In this document: positions 53,105-61,632 of the stretch, piece after piece
Layout: every line of letters begins with the position of its first letter
Numbering within the stretch: the stretch's first letter is position 1
Source: Loripinus fragilis
Lineage: Eukaryota; Mollusca; Bivalvia; Lucinida; Lucinidae
NCBI GenBank assembly: GCA_964019695.1
Contig: OZ026525.1
Location: forward strand, 64,140,253-64,204,252
Direction: 5' to 3'
Length of the DNA: 64,000 nt
Program-made: the position numbers and the translations under genes
The notes under the pieces: generated by a model
Seen by the model: only the letters and a program-made list of their open reading frames with translations
Database searches by the model: none
What the model was told of the DNA's origin: nothing

Positions 53105-53227
53105 ATTTTCAATCAGAGTGATAAACAGTGTAGATCCCGATCAGATGGCTTCATCAGAAGCCATCTGATCTGGAACTGCAGTGTTTTCAAACACAGGATA
53201 AATTCTGGTTCAGCAGGACAAGGGTTA
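53105..53227. mobile_element. MITE family Q hairpin
   Basis: AACAGTGTAGATCCCGATCA and GATGGCTTCATCAGAAGCCATC form a strong stem. It is followed by AGCAGGACAAGGGTTAA, suggesting another TTAA-targeting family. Confidence 0.7.
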
Positions 53228-54404
53228 ATAAATCATGTGGATGTATCTCTATACAAAAATAAAAGTAATTGAATTACTTCATTTTCTGATTGCCACGTAG
53301 CATGCTCAGGTGCTCATACTAACTTATAATGACAGCTGAAAGAGCTACGTGCATTAAGAGGCTATTTTGGCCCCACCTACGAGGCAAAAAAATAAAGTTG
53401 CTTTTTAGTAGTGTATTTTTATTAATTTATAAGAGCAATAGCCAAAGTGTAAACTCTGGTATTAATTCGACTTTTACTGTTGCTATGGTAACAAAAATGG
53501 CGGCCAAAATAGGCTGAAAATAGGAAAATGACCATTTTGGAGCAAAGGGGCTCTTTCATGGTATAGGAAATTAACATGGGAGTCTGCCCACGCTTGGAAT
53601 TTGATAATATTAAGTTTATTAATTGTCTGGGGTATGACTTTTATATTTATGGTGCATTTGATTTTTTATGCAATTCCATTGCTATTTTATGACGTCATGT
53701 ATGATATCGCTACAATACCTTAGGGTATCCAGTTATAATCATTTCTAAAGTAATTGACATATCATGTTACGGGCACAGAAATGCTTTATAAAATAACTAT
53801 ATCATTGATAAGTTCGTTGATACTATAAATGGCTTTGTATGTATTAGGATAGCGGGTGGGCATTCATTTTTATGAGATGGTACCCCAATTTTCAACTGTA
53901 TATTTTGCACTCAGTCAAATTTGGAATTAAAAATTTTACACGTTGCATTCTTTGTCAAGATACCATTTCAACATATAAACTTTCCATATATGTTAAGAGT
54001 ATGTAAACAAAATTTCATGAAATTCAAGGACCGGTAATATATTTTTTCAACTTGATGTAAACTCATGGCCCTAATTCATCGAAATGTAAAAAATACTATA
54101 ATTATGTTTCAGGGTAAAACATACTTGAATACTTGCTTAGTTTGAATCACCATGCTAGTACTTTTATTGGTAGAAGTTGATATGTTCAGTGTTTTCCCTA
54201 TTACTGATTGGAAAAAGAAAAAATAATCAATATTCTTTGATACTAAGTGCCATGATTCTTATTTAATGAAGTGCTTACACAATAATATTACCCAAAACAA
54301 TACAATATGGTGACACAGGACTTACCACATCTAGTTTCGAACGTTAAAACTACATCTAGCCAATGCTACACTTAATATGTAACAGTATTTAGAATTTTAA
54401 TTCA

Positions 54405-54472
54405 TACAGAAGAGAAACCTTATGACAAGTCAGTTCATACAGGAGAAGAATCTTATATCTATGGGTTTATAA
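54405..54472 (+). other. Possible C2H2 zinc-finger linker remnant
   Basis: One frame reads HTEEKPYDKSVHTGEESYIYG, with two copies of the HTGEKPY-like linker but no Cys-Cys-His-His finger between them. It may be a decayed zinc-finger gene fragment caught in the insert. Too short to be sure. Confidence 0.25.
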
Positions 54473-55429
54473 TTGTAAGCCTCATTAATAAACCTGGTTC
54501 ACAATAATAACCCCCTGTCAAACCTTTTGGTTAAAATTAACCATTTTGGTCACAGAGAACCCTTGGCTTCAAAGGTATTGCGAAATTAATGCTTAAATCT
54601 TCTCTGTTTATTCTGTTTTGTAAAACTGATGCTGATTTCCATCAAATAGCATCATTTATTCTAAGCTTGCTGTATATTCCAGGCATACGTTTTCGTTTCT
54701 GGACCTCACTTATTCATGTAGAACAATGTTCTATGATACCTTTGATATGACTATGTTACACTTAATCCTGGTCACGGCACCATAATGTGGTTACTCTAGT
54801 TCAGTTGGAATGTAAAGAAAATATTTGGTCTTCTTGTTTTCACACATTTTTTTGATAGGATATTATGTTTCTTTAACAACATCATGCAGGACTTGAGAAA
54901 GTGATACACATTGTCTTGGCCCCATAGTGGCATGACATGGGGTGATGACCTTTGGCATTTCCGGCCATTGAATCATTTGAAATTGTCTAAACATGTCTTT
55001 CTTTAAGAAAAGTGGATTTTAGATTTAAAAACAACCACCTTCTGTCAATTTATTGATTCATTTCAACTAAATTATTAATTTTGCTAAAACTAGCCTATAC
55101 CCAAAAGAGGTAAGAAATGACAAAGTTACCGGTTTTGGATTTTCATGAAATTTGGCTCAGATCAGTAGGATATATAAGGCATGTTTTTGTGATAATATGA
55201 TATCTTGACAAAGACTAGAACATATCTATCTTTGGAATTTAATGTTGAATGTTTTGTAAATTTTTGAAAAATATTATTGAAATTTTATAATCACTTCTTC
55301 AGAAAACGTAAACCATAATTTATCCAAATGGTTTCCTGGTATTAATATAATGCCTATGGTATTTTGGATTCAATTTAGATGACGAATCATAGAAATAAAC
55401 AAAACTATAGGTTTACAGCATGGACATTT

Positions 55430-55500
55430 AGAGCCAGGTGCCACCTCAAAGGTGGAGTACGTCAGGGTTGCTTACTAAGCCTTATTCTTAACTATCTAAT
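55430..55500 (+). other. Possible LINE reverse-transcriptase motif
   Basis: The frame starting near 55440 reads LKGGVRQGCLLSLILNYLI, like the GVRQGCxLSPxLFN motif of several LINE clades. No flanking domain is readable, so the match may be accidental. Confidence 0.3.
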
Positions 55501-56084
55501 TCAATACATACATTTTCATAGTTTGTATATAATGAGTCATTATTATGCAAAGTTTAAAGAAAATCCATGCGTGGGCACAGATGCAAGTACCCCTTTGAGA
55601 CATTTGACAGAGAAATTAACATAGAGCACAAGCAAATACCAAAAAGATGTTTTAACAGATGATGAGAATTATCACAACACATAACATATTAAAAGGTTTT
55701 TTGGTATTCACTTGTGCTGATATCTAATTCTTTAAAAATCGGCCTCAAAAAGCCTTAAATTTGGCACAAAATGGCACTTTCTCTATTTCAGCGATATTTT
55801 GCAACTTTCAGTTTTTGGCTCTAGAGGGGGCCAAATTTGCCCCTTAATGCACCTGGCTCTTCTAGTCCTCTGGACCAGAGCCTTTACTTCATATTTTGAA
55901 ACAACAACTTTAAACAAGTTAAAACATGATATGAATTTGACCAAGCCCAGAAGCTAATAACATTATTTCAGATCTCTGAGGGACTAAAGCCATAGTAAAA
56001 CAGAAACAGCAATGCTCCAAAACCCATTCAACACTGTTCAGGCCATACTGGGCACATTTGCATAAGTTTAAAAAGAACCGTAAA

Positions 56085-56190
56085 ATCTCTATTAGAGGCT
56101 CGATTTTTTGGGAAATTTGCTTGAAAAATCGGCATTTTTGGCGTCCAACTGGAGAAAGGGCCTCTAATAGAGATTTTACTGTATAATGCA
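56085..56190. mobile_element. Small inverted-repeat MITE
   Basis: GTAAAATCTCTATTAGAGGC and CCTCTAATAGAGATTTTACT are complementary ends separated by about 60 bp. The end motif resembles other TACAGTAAAA-type MITEs (compare family K). Confidence 0.7.
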
Positions 56191-56787
56191 GTCCCTTTAT
56201 AACACTATGTTTGGGGTCCATAGCAATGAATCATGTTATTAGCCAATTATGTTACAAAGGGACAGTTTTACAAAGAAATTATAGGTTCTTTTTTCTATAA
56301 TTACTTTGTAGAATTCCATGGTAAAAAATTTCGGAGCCACAACATAACTATGTTATATCCAAATCATAAGGCCAAATAAAAAAAATACCTGTGTTAAGGG
56401 TAACCCAACCCTACCTAAATTTACTGGTGAAACCTAGATTTTTTTTTTCAGGTTTTCTGAAAAAAATATATTTTTATGTATTTTGAAAGGCGAAATGCCT
56501 TTCAAAATGAATACAATCATATTTTTTTTTTTTCAGAAATAAAAATATATGAGTGCCTACCCTACCTAAAGTTTTCAGACCTGTTACACGAAACACTTTT
56601 TTTTATTTGGCTGAACATGGTGCATTATAAAGGGATGGCTCTGTATAGACGTAGACACATGGTCAGACCAAAAATTAGACAGCTAACTTTACTGCAAAGA
56701 TGACAGTGTATGTCTGCAGGCTGACCTCAGCCTTTGCTGTCTGCCTGTTCACTCCAGAAGGCATCATCAAAAACTGTAGTGAGTCAA

Positions 56788-56888
56788 TTTTGTTTGATTT
56801 GATTCTTAATGTCCCAATCAACAATTTTTCAGTTATGTCGGGACGGTCTACCTGGGTTAAACCAGTACTAAGCATGGATAAACATGTC
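56788..56888 (-). mobile_element. tRNA-derived SINE type 1, copy 5 (interrupted)
   Basis: GATTTGATTCTTAATGTCCC to CATGGATAAACATGTCTTG is the tail half of a type 1 SINE. It breaks off exactly where the type 2 SINE begins. Confidence 0.75.
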
Positions 56889-57206
56889 TTGTTTGTTTTG
56901 TTGCTTTACGTCCCAAGTCAACAGCTATGGTCATTGCAGGACGGTCAGTTCACCTAACCACACTTTTTCCTGGGCAAGCTTGAACAAGCAGTTAACCAGT
57001 ACTTCGTGCACATACTTTCGCTTGTAACTGACAACAACCCTTCTTGAATGATTCAGCGGAAGGGAGGAGAATGACCGTAGAAATTATTTCATGATCAATC
57101 TCCACGAAAGTATGGGACCGTGCCGGGATCAAACTCGCGACCCCTGGATCTGCAGTCAGACTCGCATCTGTTGCCAGACACGTTACCGACTGCGCTACGC
57201 AGCCCT
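56889..57206 (-). mobile_element. tRNA-derived SINE type 2, complete copy
   Basis: On the minus strand the head begins GGGCTGCGTAGCGCAGTCGG (A box) and has B box GCGAGTTTGATCCCGGCAC about 50 bp later. The body includes TTAGGTGAACTGACCGTCC and AGCTGTTGACTTGGGACGT, and the tail is CAACAAAACAAA. Fragments are at 48150-48262 and 63930-64000. Pol III transcription from the internal promoter is expected for an active copy. Confidence 0.85.
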
Positions 57207-57266
57207 GTAGAAAGTCAGCCTCAAAATCCTGAATTCAGGAAATAATCCTGAAAACTTTCACCCATG
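57207..57266. mobile_element. MITE family M, right-end fragment
   Basis: AAAGTCAGCCTCAAAATCCT ... GAAAACTTTCACCCATGG matches the right end of 41631-41868. Its left part is missing where the SINE head abuts. Confidence 0.7.
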
Positions 57267-57430
57267 GACCTAATAAGGACATTATGCATATCACTTTATT
57301 TTTTAATTCTATAACAATGTAGATCCAGGTCAGCCAGCTGATCAGGATCCACACTATTTTTCATCAACATGAATTGAATGCATTGCAGCACTGGAGTGAG
57401 CTGATGATACAAAAGTTGAGACAGCATTCG

Positions 57431-57620
57431 CATGGGTGAAAATTCGAAAATTCCAAAATCCTGAATTTTTGAAATTCAAATCTTAAAATATGCAGTAAGC
57501 ATCAATTTCAAGATTAAATGATAAATTGTCTTTAGACAAACTAAAAATAAACCAGAAAAGCTATCAAAATCTGCAAATTTCATGATTTTGAGGCTGACTT
57601 TCCATAGAAAACTTTCACCC
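57431..57620. mobile_element. MITE family M, copy 4
   Basis: GGGTGAAAATTCGAAAATTC, ATTGTCTTTAGACAAACT and TTTGAGGCTGACTTTCCATA, ending GAAAACTTTCACCCATGC. Confidence 0.7.
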
Positions 57621-57654
57621 ATGCACTTGCAACACAAAACGTACTTGATGTGCA

Positions 57655-57660
57655 TTTATT
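57655..57660 (-). promoter_or_regulatory. Possible poly(A) signal AATAAA for the RSKR-like gene
   Basis: AATAAA on the minus strand, 280 nt beyond the stop codon at 57940. Position is plausible for a 3' UTR; no transcript evidence. Confidence 0.3.
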
Positions 57661-57711
57661 AGAGCATATGGGCTTGCCAGGTCAAATAGGGTAATCTATT
57701 GGCTTTAGAAA

Positions 57712-57785
57712 GAGTACTTTTAATTGCAAATTGGCTACAATTTGCAATCAAAAGTGCTGATTCTAAGGCCCATTGACCTGGGTTC
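57712..57785. repeat. Hairpin in the RSKR-like 3' flank
   Basis: TTTTAATTGCAAATTGG and CAATTTGCAATCAAAAG form a stem, with outer halves GGCTTTAGAAAGAGTACTT / AAGTGCTGATTCTAAGGCC. Confidence 0.7.
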
Positions 57786-57939
57786 ATTGACTCTCATGAC
57801 AGATTTGAATTGCACATCCTGCAAATGATTGGATGACTCTTGTGTCATGTGGTGGCTCTTTTTTATCTTCTGGCAGTGAAGAGTTCTTGGAGGGGAGGCT
57901 ACTCATTTGTTTGTGAAATCTAAGGGGGATAACTTCATG

Positions 57940-57990
57940 TCATACCACCACTGGTCGTGCGTTTTCGGGCAGGTTCCACACAAAATCAAA
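57940..57990 (-). CDS. RSKR: RSKR-like terminal coding exon
   Basis: The acceptor is TAATCTTTTCAG. It encodes FDFVWNLPENARPVVV and TGA. It joins in phase 0 to ...DDSFSD of the preceding exon, giving an acidic-aromatic C-terminus. Confidence 0.8.
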   Translation of the reverse strand, partial: FDFVWNLPENARPVVV

Positions 57991-60900
57991 CTGAAAAGAT
58001 TACATAAAACATTACACTAAAATATATAATGTATTTGCCCTAACCCTTAAAACGCCAGCAAAAAATTCATCTGAAATTTCAACTGTTTGTTTGTTTGTTT
58101 GATTTGATTCTTTACGTCCCATCAACAATCTTTCAGTTAAACAGGGACGGGTCTTCCTGGGTTGAACCAGTACTAGCTAGGGTAAATGTGTCTTGCTCAA
58201 GGACCACAACGCAGTGACGCCAGTGAGGCTCAAACCCCTGGACCTTCGGTCTCGAGTCAAGCACTCTACCACTGAGCCACTGCACTCCACTGAAATATTA
58301 TTGATTTTGTATGAATACCCCTATTCGTGATTCACATATTAATGTTTACATAAATATTTATGAATATAATTTGCAGATGCAGCAAAGGGATAAAAGGTCT
58401 ATGTCTCAGCTTTAATTTGGAACTAAGCTTAGTAGGCTAGGATTAGTAACAGCTGAGATACGAGCCACAACATGAGATTTCCAACAATGTTGTATGTGGG
58501 ACTAGCAAAGGCTCAGATCAGCCTGTGCATACGCGCCGTCTGATCAGAGCCTTTACTTATCGCCTGAATATTCTATGAACTTTAAGCTACTGACTGAACA
58601 TCGTTTGGAGGTTCTAAGCTTTAAAGAAGGCCACACAGGCTCGTCTGAGTCTACACCTTTCAAAATGTCACATTGTTGGAAATCACATGTTGCGGCTCAT
58701 ATGAGTAATTTTGTAGGCAGAGGCTGCATGGTAACCTAATTTAGCGCCAGAGCTATATACAAACTTACATCTGAGAAGCTATCATCTGAGCCAGGTGAAC
58801 CTTGTGCATAACTGTAGCTCACACCTGTCATGGGGAAAAAGTCATCCGGGACAGCAGACCGAGGAGAGATCTGAAATATTGAGAGCAATATATTTAGGGG
58901 ATAAACATATTCAAAATTCTCATTTGGGGAGGTATATCAGGTATACGGTCAGAAATTTAGTTTTATGGCGGCGCGTAAGCGGAGCCGTAAAACATGATTT
59001 TGAACGTATATCCGACGATATACCTCCCCAAATGAGAGTTTTGAAAATGGTTAACCTCATTCTAATGCACTATTAACATTTTCACTTCAAAAAGACAGTG
59101 AAAATGTACTTTGTTGCACCTACGTCCAGCTGCATAAAACTGCTTGTCAGCTGCATATATTCACCTGTCAACCAATGAAAAGCGACATTACGTAATGACG
59201 TCGGGTTTGAGACAGTATATCGCAGGATATACTGTCGCAAATTTATAACCTTATCCAATCAGACGTCGTGTTGCATTTGCAAGTGCATTAGAATGAAAGC
59301 TATAAATCCAGAAATTTTCACGAGAATTTTATTTTCGCAAATAGCGTTAAAATACATATTTGCCACGGTAAAAAATGGGGACTAGGGCATATTTTACCTA
59401 TATCAGTAAACAACAGAGTGATTTCGGCATTTCGCAAGGATTTTATTTTCATGAAACTTCGCATATGCGAAGTTTTGTGAAAATAAAACCCTCATGAAAA
59501 TTTTTGAATCTACAGTAATACAAGGAAATAAGCTGAGGCCCATAAACACATGAGTGAAAGTTAAAAATTTCAAAAATCCTGAACTTTAGACATTCAAATT
59601 TTCAATCTTGCAGGATTACTTCAAAAGTGAATATTTTTATGTTTAAATGATTAATTGTGTTTAGACAATCTAAAATCAAGTCAGAGAAGCTACAATAATC
59701 TGCCTAATTCAAGATTTTGAGGCTGACTTTCTATGGAAACCATGGAAAGTCAGCCTCAAAATCATCAATTCAGGATTAATCTTGAAAACATATGTTTTGG
59801 TTGAGAAATAGGAAAAATAATTTTCTGGTACGCACTCTTATCTGGAGGCCTGTTACTTGATGTTAGCATGATGACTGGAGAGCACAATTGGAGTTTGGAT
59901 GCAAAATGTAAGTAAGCTCCACCAGGGTCTGTACTGTCTGCTATGACAATATATATCGATAGGGACAGAAGTACATCATTTTATTGAAAATTTGACCAGC
60001 AACCCCTTAAAATACAAAATGGACAATTCCATACTGATTGCATAAAAATATATGGGAATATCAATCAGAATGAAAAGGGCTAATAAGCACTCACCTTTTT
60101 TTCTATCACATCAGTAAAATTGCATGTTTTGAAAAACAATGTATTCTGTAGTGCGTACAAGTCGACTAGGCGCTTCTGGGGACTTTTCATCAACAACTGA
60201 AAAAGAAGCAATAGAATGTAAAAATGGGCCGATCCATGAGATTTTAGTGAAATTTTTCTAGGTTTTTGGCAATAAAGCCACATCATCTTCAGCTGTTCAT
60301 TTTTAAGTTTAAGAGATTGTCAGGCCTCCAGATAAGAGTGTGTATTGGAAAATTATTTTCTTTATTTCTCATCCAAAACATATGTTGTGGGTACTCAAAA
60401 GAACCGTCTCAATGAAACGGTTCTTTTGAGCACACAAAACACATGTTTAAATTAATGGGTAAGAAAATAATTAAAATTTAACGCAAATAAAATTTCCTTA
60501 TCTGGACCTATGGTTGTGCACCTAGCTCTTTATCTCACCTTATTTACAACATCCTGAAGCATGGGTCTGGATAATGCATAGGTTTAGATAAACAAAAATT
60601 TTCAGGTTAAAATTGCAAATATTTTCTTACCCATAATTTTTAGCATATGTTTTGGGTGCTCAAAAGAACCGTCTCATTGAGACGGTTCTTTTGAGTAGCC
60701 ACAACATATGTTTTGGTTGAAAAATAAGAAAATTATTTTTCTGGTACTCACTCTTAACGAAAGGCCTGATAATGAAATGGAACCATTTTGAGCTACAAAA
60801 AATATGATAATCCTCTTATCTGTCAGTTTTTCACATATGTTTGGATTGAGATACAGAAAATGTCCTATACATCCAAACACAAATAATAATTATGCTAATG

Positions 60901-61191
60901 ACTCTGGATACTTTTTTTTCTTTTCATATCTGCCTATTGAGCAAATTGCATTATGCAGACATGAAATTTTAAAAAAGTCTCGTCCTATGTCTATAAAATT
61001 TGGGGGTAAAATAGCTTGGTATGTAAGAAATGGAAGTTGTTTTTTCGCTGTTGTTTTTTGTTCTAACTTTTATGGCTCACCTTATTTACAACATCTTGAG
61101 CTTTATCACCCACATAGTTTGGACAGAGATAGTCACTATCTAGCACTCTCTGGGCCATCTCAACATGATCTTTGGCACCATCTACTGGATA
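57940..61191 (-). CDS. RSKR: RSKR-like AGC protein kinase, 3' part of gene (four exons)
   Basis: Seen: four minus-strand exons, all in phase 0, encode the last 121 residues of a protein. They hold the end of a kinase C-lobe: PVDGAKDHVEMAQRVL, then a VVNKLLMKSPQKRL segment, the AGC-type counterpart of xLLxxDPxxRL before helix I. ALQNTLFFKTCNFTDVIEKK matches the HPFFxxIxWxxLxxKxxxPP region, and an acidic tail ends FDFVWNLPENARPVVV. Known: SgK494/RSKR is a poorly studied AGC-related kinase close to S6 kinases; other AGC kinases (S6K, RSK) are alternatives. Inferred: RSKR, from the phrase spacing DHVxMxxxV...LLxxxPxxRL...FF and the very short tail without a clear FxxF[ST] hydrophobic motif. The catalytic residues lie upstream of the window. 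Confidence 0.72.
58085..58289 (-). mobile_element. tRNA-derived SINE type 1, copy 6, in the last intron
   Basis: On the minus strand: GTGCAGTGGCTCAGTGGTAG (A box), GGTTTGAGCCTCACTGGCG (B box), CACTGCGTTGTGGTCCTTGA and a tail (CAAA)n. It lies in the RSKR-like intron between the last two coding exons. Confidence 0.88.
58461..58699 (+). mobile_element. MITE family A, copy 4
   Basis: CGAGCCACAACATGAGATTT to AAATCACATGTTGCGGCTCA, 239 bp, same orientation as the copy at 183-421. Confidence 0.85.
58769..58870 (-). CDS. RSKR: RSKR-like penultimate coding exon
   Basis: The acceptor is CAATATATTTCAG-like ATATTTCAG and the donor AGAT|GTAAGT. It encodes ISPRSAVPDDFFPMTGVSYS then YAQGSPGSDDSFSD, a Ser/Asp-rich tail after the kinase domain. 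The PxxxVPDD spacing follows the KKIxPP-like AGC pattern. Confidence 0.82.
58905..59245. repeat. Palindromic elements in the RSKR-like intron
   Basis: CTCATTTGGGGAGGTATATC / GATATACCTCCCCAAATGAG with a core TTTTATGGCGGC...GCCGTAAAA form a 140-bp hairpin. A second, CAGTATATCGCAGGATATACTG, lies at about 59213-59236. The 93-codon ORF across it is spurious. Confidence 0.75.
59555..59785. mobile_element. MITE family M, copy 5
   Basis: AGTGAAAGTTAAAAATTTCA, TTGTGTTTAGACAATCTAAA and CAGCCTCAAAATCATCAATT, ending CTTGAAAAC. A family L half element follows at 59783. Confidence 0.7.
59783..59850. mobile_element. MITE family L, half copy
   Basis: AACATATGTTTTGGTTGAGA to CTCTTATCTGGAGGCCTG, one arm only. 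The same half is found at 11990-12056. Confidence 0.7.
59926..60083 (+). mobile_element. MITE family F, right half, next to exon donor
   Basis: CCAGGGTCTGTACTGTCTGC, CAGCAACCCCTTAAAATACA and the end AATGAAAAGGGC match 43090-43249. It ends about 11 bp from the donor of the exon at 60095. Confidence 0.75.
60095..60196 (-). CDS. RSKR: RSKR-like exon (kinase C-lobe end)
   Basis: The acceptor is CTTCTTTTTCAG and the donor AAAAAG|GTGAGT. It encodes LLMKSPQKRLVDLYALQNTL then FFKTCNFTDVIEKK. LLxxxPxxRL marks the subdomain XI Arg of protein kinases, and xxNTLFFK corresponds to the HPFF motif of AGC kinases with His replaced. Confidence 0.85.
60321..60512 (+). mobile_element. MITE family L, complete copy 1
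   Basis: CAGGCCTCCAGATAAGAGTG left end and CTTATCTGGACCTATGG right end enclose a perfect-stem core CTCAAAAGAACCGTCTCAAT / ACGGTTCTTTTGAG. Confidence 0.85.
60535..60562 (-). other. Duplicated exon end with 5' splice site
   Basis: TCAGGATGTTGTAAATAAG|GTGAG on the minus strand matches the end of the exon at 61081-61191 (CAAGATGTTGTAAATAAG|GTGAG). The upstream part of that exon is not repeated. It looks like a partial duplication placed between two family L MITEs. Confidence 0.7.
60557..60770 (-). mobile_element. MITE family L, complete copy 2 (reversed)
   Basis: TAGGTTTAGATAAACAAAAA, core AAGAACCGTCTCATTGAGACGGTTCTT and right end CACTCTTAACGAAAGGCCTG. Confidence 0.83.
61081..61191 (-). CDS. 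RSKR: RSKR-like exon (most 5' in window)
   Basis: The acceptor is AAATGTGTTTCAG and the donor AATAAG|GTGAGC. It has 37 codons in phase 0: YPVDGAKDHVEMAQRVLDSD then YLCPNYVGDKAQDVVNK. It corresponds to the loop and helix H region after the G-helix in AGC kinases. The 136-codon plus-strand ORF at 60804-61214 is a shadow of this exon. Confidence 0.85.
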
Positions 61192-61220
61192 CTGAAACAC
61201 ATTTACACAAATAAATGACC

Positions 61221-61325
61221 CAGGGCTCGTACAGGCAAGTACAAGTAAAATTCAAGGAATTTTCAAGGACTTCTAAAAGCCTCTTCAACAGTTTTCAAGG
61301 ACTGACAGTTAATGAAAAATACTGA
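61221..61325 (+). mobile_element. Solo left end of the hAT-like element
   Basis: CAGGGCTCGTACAGGCAAGT, AAAATTCAAGGAATTTTCAA and CAGTTTTCAAGGACTGACAG match the end at 48822 and at 63304. It starts 29 bp upstream of the exon acceptor at 61192. Confidence 0.75.
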
Positions 61326-61328
61326 TCT

Positions 61329-61475
61329 ATCTTAACCAAAACATATGTTGTGGGTACTCAAAAGAACCGTCTCAATGAGACAGTTCTTTTGAGCACCCAA
61401 AACATATGTTAAAATTGATGAGTAAGAAAATATTTACAATTTTACGCTGAAAATTTTTGTTTATCTAAACCTGTG
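61329..61475 (+). mobile_element. MITE family L, copy 3
   Basis: ACATATGTTGTGGGTACTCA, core GAACCGTCTCAATGAGACAG, right arm TTTGTTTATCTAAACCTGTG. The left terminal CAGGCC end is lost beside the hAT-like fragment. Confidence 0.78.
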
Positions 61476-61538
61476 TTTGAAGACACATTCTCTCACAATT
61501 TATGCTGTCAGATGCAATCAATTAAAGGGATCATATAA

Positions 61539-61630
61539 TATACAGTAACTAGTATTATTTTCAGAGAAAACATATTCCAACTACCCTCATAAACACTCAA
61601 ATTTGACTGATTTCTCTTCACTATATTATA
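61539..61630. repeat. 90-bp direct repeat, left copy
   Basis: TATACAGTAACTAGTATTAT, ACATATTCCAACTACCCTCA and AACACTCAAATTTGACTGAT recur at 63094-63182 with few changes. The two copies flank the 1.46-kb element. Confidence 0.85.
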
Positions 61631-61632
61631 TA

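Larger units (their letters stand above)
53341..55860. mobile_element. MITE family O, expanded copy with a 2-kb insert
   Basis: Ends AGAGCTACGTGCATTAAGAG and CTTAATGCACCTGGCTCT are inverted repeats. Flanking 200-bp blocks (53341-53540 and about 55595-55860) match the two halves of 39103-39604, and the stretch between is absent from that copy. The insert is bounded by GCAAAGGGG and ACCCCTTTG, contains a C2H2-linker-like TEEKPYDKSVHTGEES at about 54410, and ends with an RT-like GVRQGCLLS word. Confidence 0.7.

Noticed and set aside
57110..57206. tRNA gene
   Set aside because: A and B boxes are present but the sequence continues into the SINE body and does not fold as a complete tRNA; it is the head of a type 2 SINE.
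60804..61214. 136-codon plus-strand ORF, the longest in the window
   Set aside because: Half of it is the antisense shadow of the RSKR-like exon at 61081-61191, and the rest is intronic sequence.
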